64,000 bases of DNA. Origin: Clostridia bacterium. Lineage in GTDB: Bacteria > Bacillota > Clostridia > Christensenellales > Borkfalkiaceae. The translations under genes and the position numbers were made by a program. Shown here piece after piece: positions 61,530 through 64,000 of this stretch (within the stretch, counting starts at the first letter, position 1; each line of letters begins with the position of its first letter). Under the pieces are notes generated by a model. That model was not told the DNA's origin. It did not search any database and worked only from the letters and a program-made list of their open reading frames with translations. The DNA lies in the NCBI GenBank assembly GCA_017467275.1, contig JAFTSN010000001.1:62001-126000 (forward strand), in the 5' to 3' direction.

Positions 61530-62437
61530 CAAATCTTTTCCGAAATAAACAGCTTAAAAAATTCCACGCAGTCGTCTTTCCAGCGCGCGGTGCGGACAGC
61601 CTCGTCGGGAATATAAGGGTGCAAACTCCGTTCCCCCGTGGATATTCCGTGTTCGCCCCGCGGATAGACGTGCAACTCATACGGCACACCGTGCCCTGCA
61701 AGCGCAAGCGCAAATCGAAGAGAATTGGCGCTCGGCACCAGATTGTCCGTTGCCATCGTCCAGATAAAAGCGGGTGCCGTAGACGCTGAAACCGCTTCGT
61801 CGAGATTAAGCGTTTTTAAAAGCTCGACTTTCGCCTCTTGTGTATAGCCGCGCAACAAATTTTCGTGCGTGCCCTTAAAGGCTTCTTTGTTCGTAATCAC
61901 GGGATAGCCAAGTCCAATCGCCGTAGGCTTACAATCGAGCGCTTGTCCCGCTTTTTCGCCCACGGAAGCATATTCCACGGCAAGATCGGCAACCAAATGC
62001 CCACCCGCCGAGAATCCGACGACGAATATCTCGTCGGGATTGACCATGAACTCGTCCGCATGCTTACGAACGTAGTCCACCGCCGCGCCCAGCTCAATGA
62101 GATGCTCGGGATAACAAACTTCGTCGATCTCCTCCGCGTCCTTTTCGTCTACCCAATAAAAACATTCATTCTTTCTCTCGTTCGCGTCGAACATACCGAC
62201 CGTGAGATAGGTCAAAACAAAGGTCTGAAAACCGCGATTGCGGAAGTAATCGGCAACGGGCTCCCCTTCGCTTTTACTCACAAACCAATAATTCCCACCG
62301 GGAACAACAATCACCGCGGGCCGACGAAAATCGGCACTAGTTGTTTCCACACTCAACGCCCTATCCCGCAGCACGCAATCCAGCTCGCCGCCCATAACCT
62401 TATAATGCTCTTTAAGTTTGACTTTAAATATATTCAT
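61529..62437 (-). CDS. Alpha/beta hydrolase (sugar esterase-like)
   Basis: A 302-residue cytoplasmic hydrolase without signal peptide. The oxyanion loop VIVVPGGNYWFVSKSEG, the nucleophile GFSAGGHLVADLA, an aspartate region WTMATDNLVPSANS and the histidine in YPRGEHGIS match BD-FAE/acetyl-esterase-like proteins. It would remove acyl groups from imported oligosaccharides or small esters. AAGGAG precedes the start; it follows the sulfatase-like gene by 12 bases. Confidence 0.85.
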   Translation of the reverse strand: MNIFKVKLKEHYKVMGGELDCVLRDRALSVETTSADFRRPAVIVVPGGNYWFVSKSEGEPVADYFRNRGFQTFVLTYLTVGMFDANERKNECFYWVDEKDAEEIDEVCYPEHLIELGAAVDYVRKHADEFMVNPDEIFVVGFSAGGHLVADLAVEYASVGEKAGQALDCKPTAIGLGYPVITNKEAFKGTHENLLRGYTQEAKVELLKTLNLDEAVSASTAPAFIWTMATDNLVPSANSLRFALALAGHGVPYELHVYPRGEHGISTGERSLHPYIPDEAVRTARWKDDCVEFFKLFISEKI

Positions 62438-62449
62438 GATTTACTCCTT

Positions 62450-64000
62450 TCAGGCAAGGGTGCCATTTTGTGCTTTTCTCACGAAAGAAACGCCGTCATA
62501 GGTGGAAAAGATATTCCGCTTTTTAAAATAGTCCACTTTATACATCTCCTCAAGCACCGCTTGCTTTTCATAATATGCGGCGCTTTGAATGAGGAATGCC
62601 TCCACCTCTTTGGGGAAACCGCCTGCCTCTTTACTCAATTCGGAGGTGTACTCATAATCGTAATGCGTCCATTTCCCTGCGGCGTCCTTCACGGAAACGG
62701 TGATACCGTCGTAGTAAATATCATTTATGAATATGCCCGATTCACGGCTGATAAACACGCTTTTCTCCTCCGAGAACATACTCACGCCGTGATAGAGATG
62801 GAGATTGTATTCATAACCCATCAAGTGCAGGACGGTGGGAAGCAGGTCGAACGAATTAGTAAATTTAGAGATCTGCACACCGCCCTTCAACGGACTGTCG
62901 GTGTCCTCCGTCGCCTCAATCCCAAGCGCGTGATACCCGCTATACATCCCCGAAACATCTCCCGTGGATACGTCCATGCTGCCGCCATACCAAAGGAAAC
63001 AGGGAATATTATGCAGCGCGGTATTCCAAGCGTCGCCGAGCGAAACGTCCTTCAAATAATAGTTCTGATTATTGTAATAAGCGGTGTGATCCGCATAGAA
63101 AAGAAACGCCGTATCGTCGAGCTCGCCTTCTTGCTCGAGCCTAAAAATAAGCTCGTTGACCATTTCGTCAAGGTCCATCATACCCGCCTGATACCGCTTA
63201 TAGCGCAGATAGATATCCCGCGCCTTGCTCGCATTCAAGCCGTACTTCTCGTCGGCAACCGTGTCGTTAAAGTTCACTTCGTCAAAGGCACACGTTGTGG
63301 GATATGAATCGATAATCTCATAGAATTTTTCAAAGCCTTTAACGACGTAGTCAGCGGAGCGAGAGGCCTTTTCTGCCGCGGACAGTTCCTTGGTATAATC
63401 GCCGTAGAGCATCAGATCGTCGTAGTGACCGTGCGAGGTAAGGGTCATGTGCAGAGTATAAAACGCCCGATCCCCCTCGTTCTTCTGGGTGTATTGCGTG
63501 AAATAGTTCTTCACGATATCCGCATCCATATCGAAATCGTAAAAACCGTCCTTGACGATCTCCCCGTTCGCGTTGCAGCCCTTTAACGCGGGCATATCGT
63601 CGAGAAAGAGCGTGTTATCAAAACCATAGACGCCGCCCGACCCGTAGGTGACGTTGCGGCTGTAAAATTCCGCTTCGTTCGCGTGCACGTAGTTCGCAGT
63701 ATACCCCGCCTCGCCCAACAGCTTGGGCAAAGAAAATGCAAGATTGGAGTTTTTAAGCTTGGTCGATGGATCGCTCTCCACGGGATAACTGCCTAAAACA
63801 GACATCGCCTCCGAGTGATTGGTCTTATCTCGGGCGTAATATTCCGTAAATGCAATCCCCTCCGTCGCCAACGAATAAAGGGTGGGCGTATAGTCGCGGT
63901 TAATGCCGTACCACTCTCCCGATTCAACAACGATCACAACGAGGTTTTTCCCGTCGAGAGCGCCCGTGTAAGGATTGTCGCCATAGACCTCGCCGCTCAT
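62450..64000 (-). CDS. LTA-synthase-like sulfatase (5' end cut by window)
   Basis: At least 516 residues of the extracellular catalytic domain of a phosphoglycerol/phosphoethanolamine transferase of the LtaS-sulfatase type; the N-terminal membrane helices are likely beyond the edge. NLVVIVVESGEWYGINRDYT gives the first metal ligand (Glu), DKTNHSEAMSVLGSYPVES the nucleophilic threonine, and DTAFLFYADHTAYYNNQNYY with LHMTLTSHGHYDDL further metal ligands. A modifying enzyme for wall teichoic or lipoteichoic polymers or membrane glycolipids is likely. The reading frame continues past 64000. Confidence 0.85.
   Translation of the reverse strand: MSGEVYGDNPYTGALDGKNLVVIVVESGEWYGINRDYTPTLYSLATEGIAFTEYYARDKTNHSEAMSVLGSYPVESDPSTKLKNSNLAFSLPKLLGEAGYTANYVHANEAEFYSRNVTYGSGGVYGFDNTLFLDDMPALKGCNANGEIVKDGFYDFDMDADIVKNYFTQYTQKNEGDRAFYTLHMTLTSHGHYDDLMLYGDYTKELSAAEKASRSADYVVKGFEKFYEIIDSYPTTCAFDEVNFNDTVADEKYGLNASKARDIYLRYKRYQAGMMDLDEMVNELIFRLEQEGELDDTAFLFYADHTAYYNNQNYYLKDVSLGDAWNTALHNIPCFLWYGGSMDVSTGDVSGMYSGYHALGIEATEDTDSPLKGGVQISKFTNSFDLLPTVLHLMGYEYNLHLYHGVSMFSEEKSVFISRESGIFINDIYYDGITVSVKDAAGKWTHYDYEYTSELSKEAGGFPKEVEAFLIQSAAYYEKQAVLEEMYKVDYFKKRNIFSTYDGVSFVRKAQNGTLA

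Noticed and set aside
61838-63307. 489-codon open frame on the plus strand
   Set aside because: It lies antisense to the esterase and sulfatase genes, crosses their boundary, has no ribosome site and has a composition unlike a real protein; both minus-strand genes have clear family motifs.

Overview
The window looks like a chromosomal segment of a spore-forming, low-to-mid GC Firmicute, most likely an uncultured gut Clostridia. The evidence is a SpoIIE phosphatase, a SpoVB/MurJ-type flippase, Gram-positive lipoprotein signals, CUT1 sugar permeases of the LplB/LplC type, strong AGGAGG ribosome sites, and many sigma-A promoters of the form TTGACA-N17-TATAAT. A genus cannot be assigned from the sequence alone. 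I see no rRNA, CRISPR array, prophage or intact insertion sequence. There is one tRNA, tRNA-Ser(GCU).

Left end (1-12.3 kb): an accessory surface and carbohydrate region. One minus-strand operon holds a repeat-containing surface protein (interrupted by a one-base frameshift), two sugar ABC permeases, a nucleoside hydrolase and a solute-binding lipoprotein cut by the window edge. A second holds a related surface protein with near-identical tandem domains, an unlisted 48-residue peptide, an HpcH/HpaI aldolase and an AraC regulator. A second AraC regulator is divergent. The shared ~190-195 residue domain, the small peptide and a recurring AAACCGAAA motif are the least explained parts of the window.

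12.5-25 kb: a CPA-type cation/proton antiporter, an anchored metallophosphatase, then a tightly packed minus-strand operon radC - histidine kinase - response regulator - HAD phosphatase - TIR/NACHT/TPR protein - inositol-monophosphatase-like protein - lipoprotein esterase, followed by a PepV-type dipeptidase on the plus strand. The TIR-NACHT gene is a candidate defence or signalling STAND protein embedded among housekeeping genes.

25-33.5 kb: a phosphate island with PhoR/PhoP-like regulators, an Na/Pi cotransporter, PhoU, PstB, a fused PstC-PstA permease and PstS, preceded by 11-bp-periodic Pho-box-like repeats.

33.5-56.7 kb: mostly housekeeping genes. They include PnuC, two sugar mutarotases, RdgB with a YfcE-like phosphoesterase behind an ArsR-controlled metal ATPase, TrpS, Pgi, a BspA-type leucine-rich-repeat lipoprotein, a MazF toxin without a neighbouring antitoxin, SpoIIE, an unusual membrane/zinc-ribbon protein pair, pyrophosphatase and an isochorismatase-family hydrolase. 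Three genes near 42.3-43.6 kb have a -10 box only 5-6 bases before the start codon and no usable ribosome site, suggesting leaderless messages.

Right end (56.9-64 kb): tRNA-Ser, the L-rhamnose operon rhaB-rhaA-rhaD with a divergent DeoR-type regulator, an esterase, and an LTA-synthase-like sulfatase running off the window.
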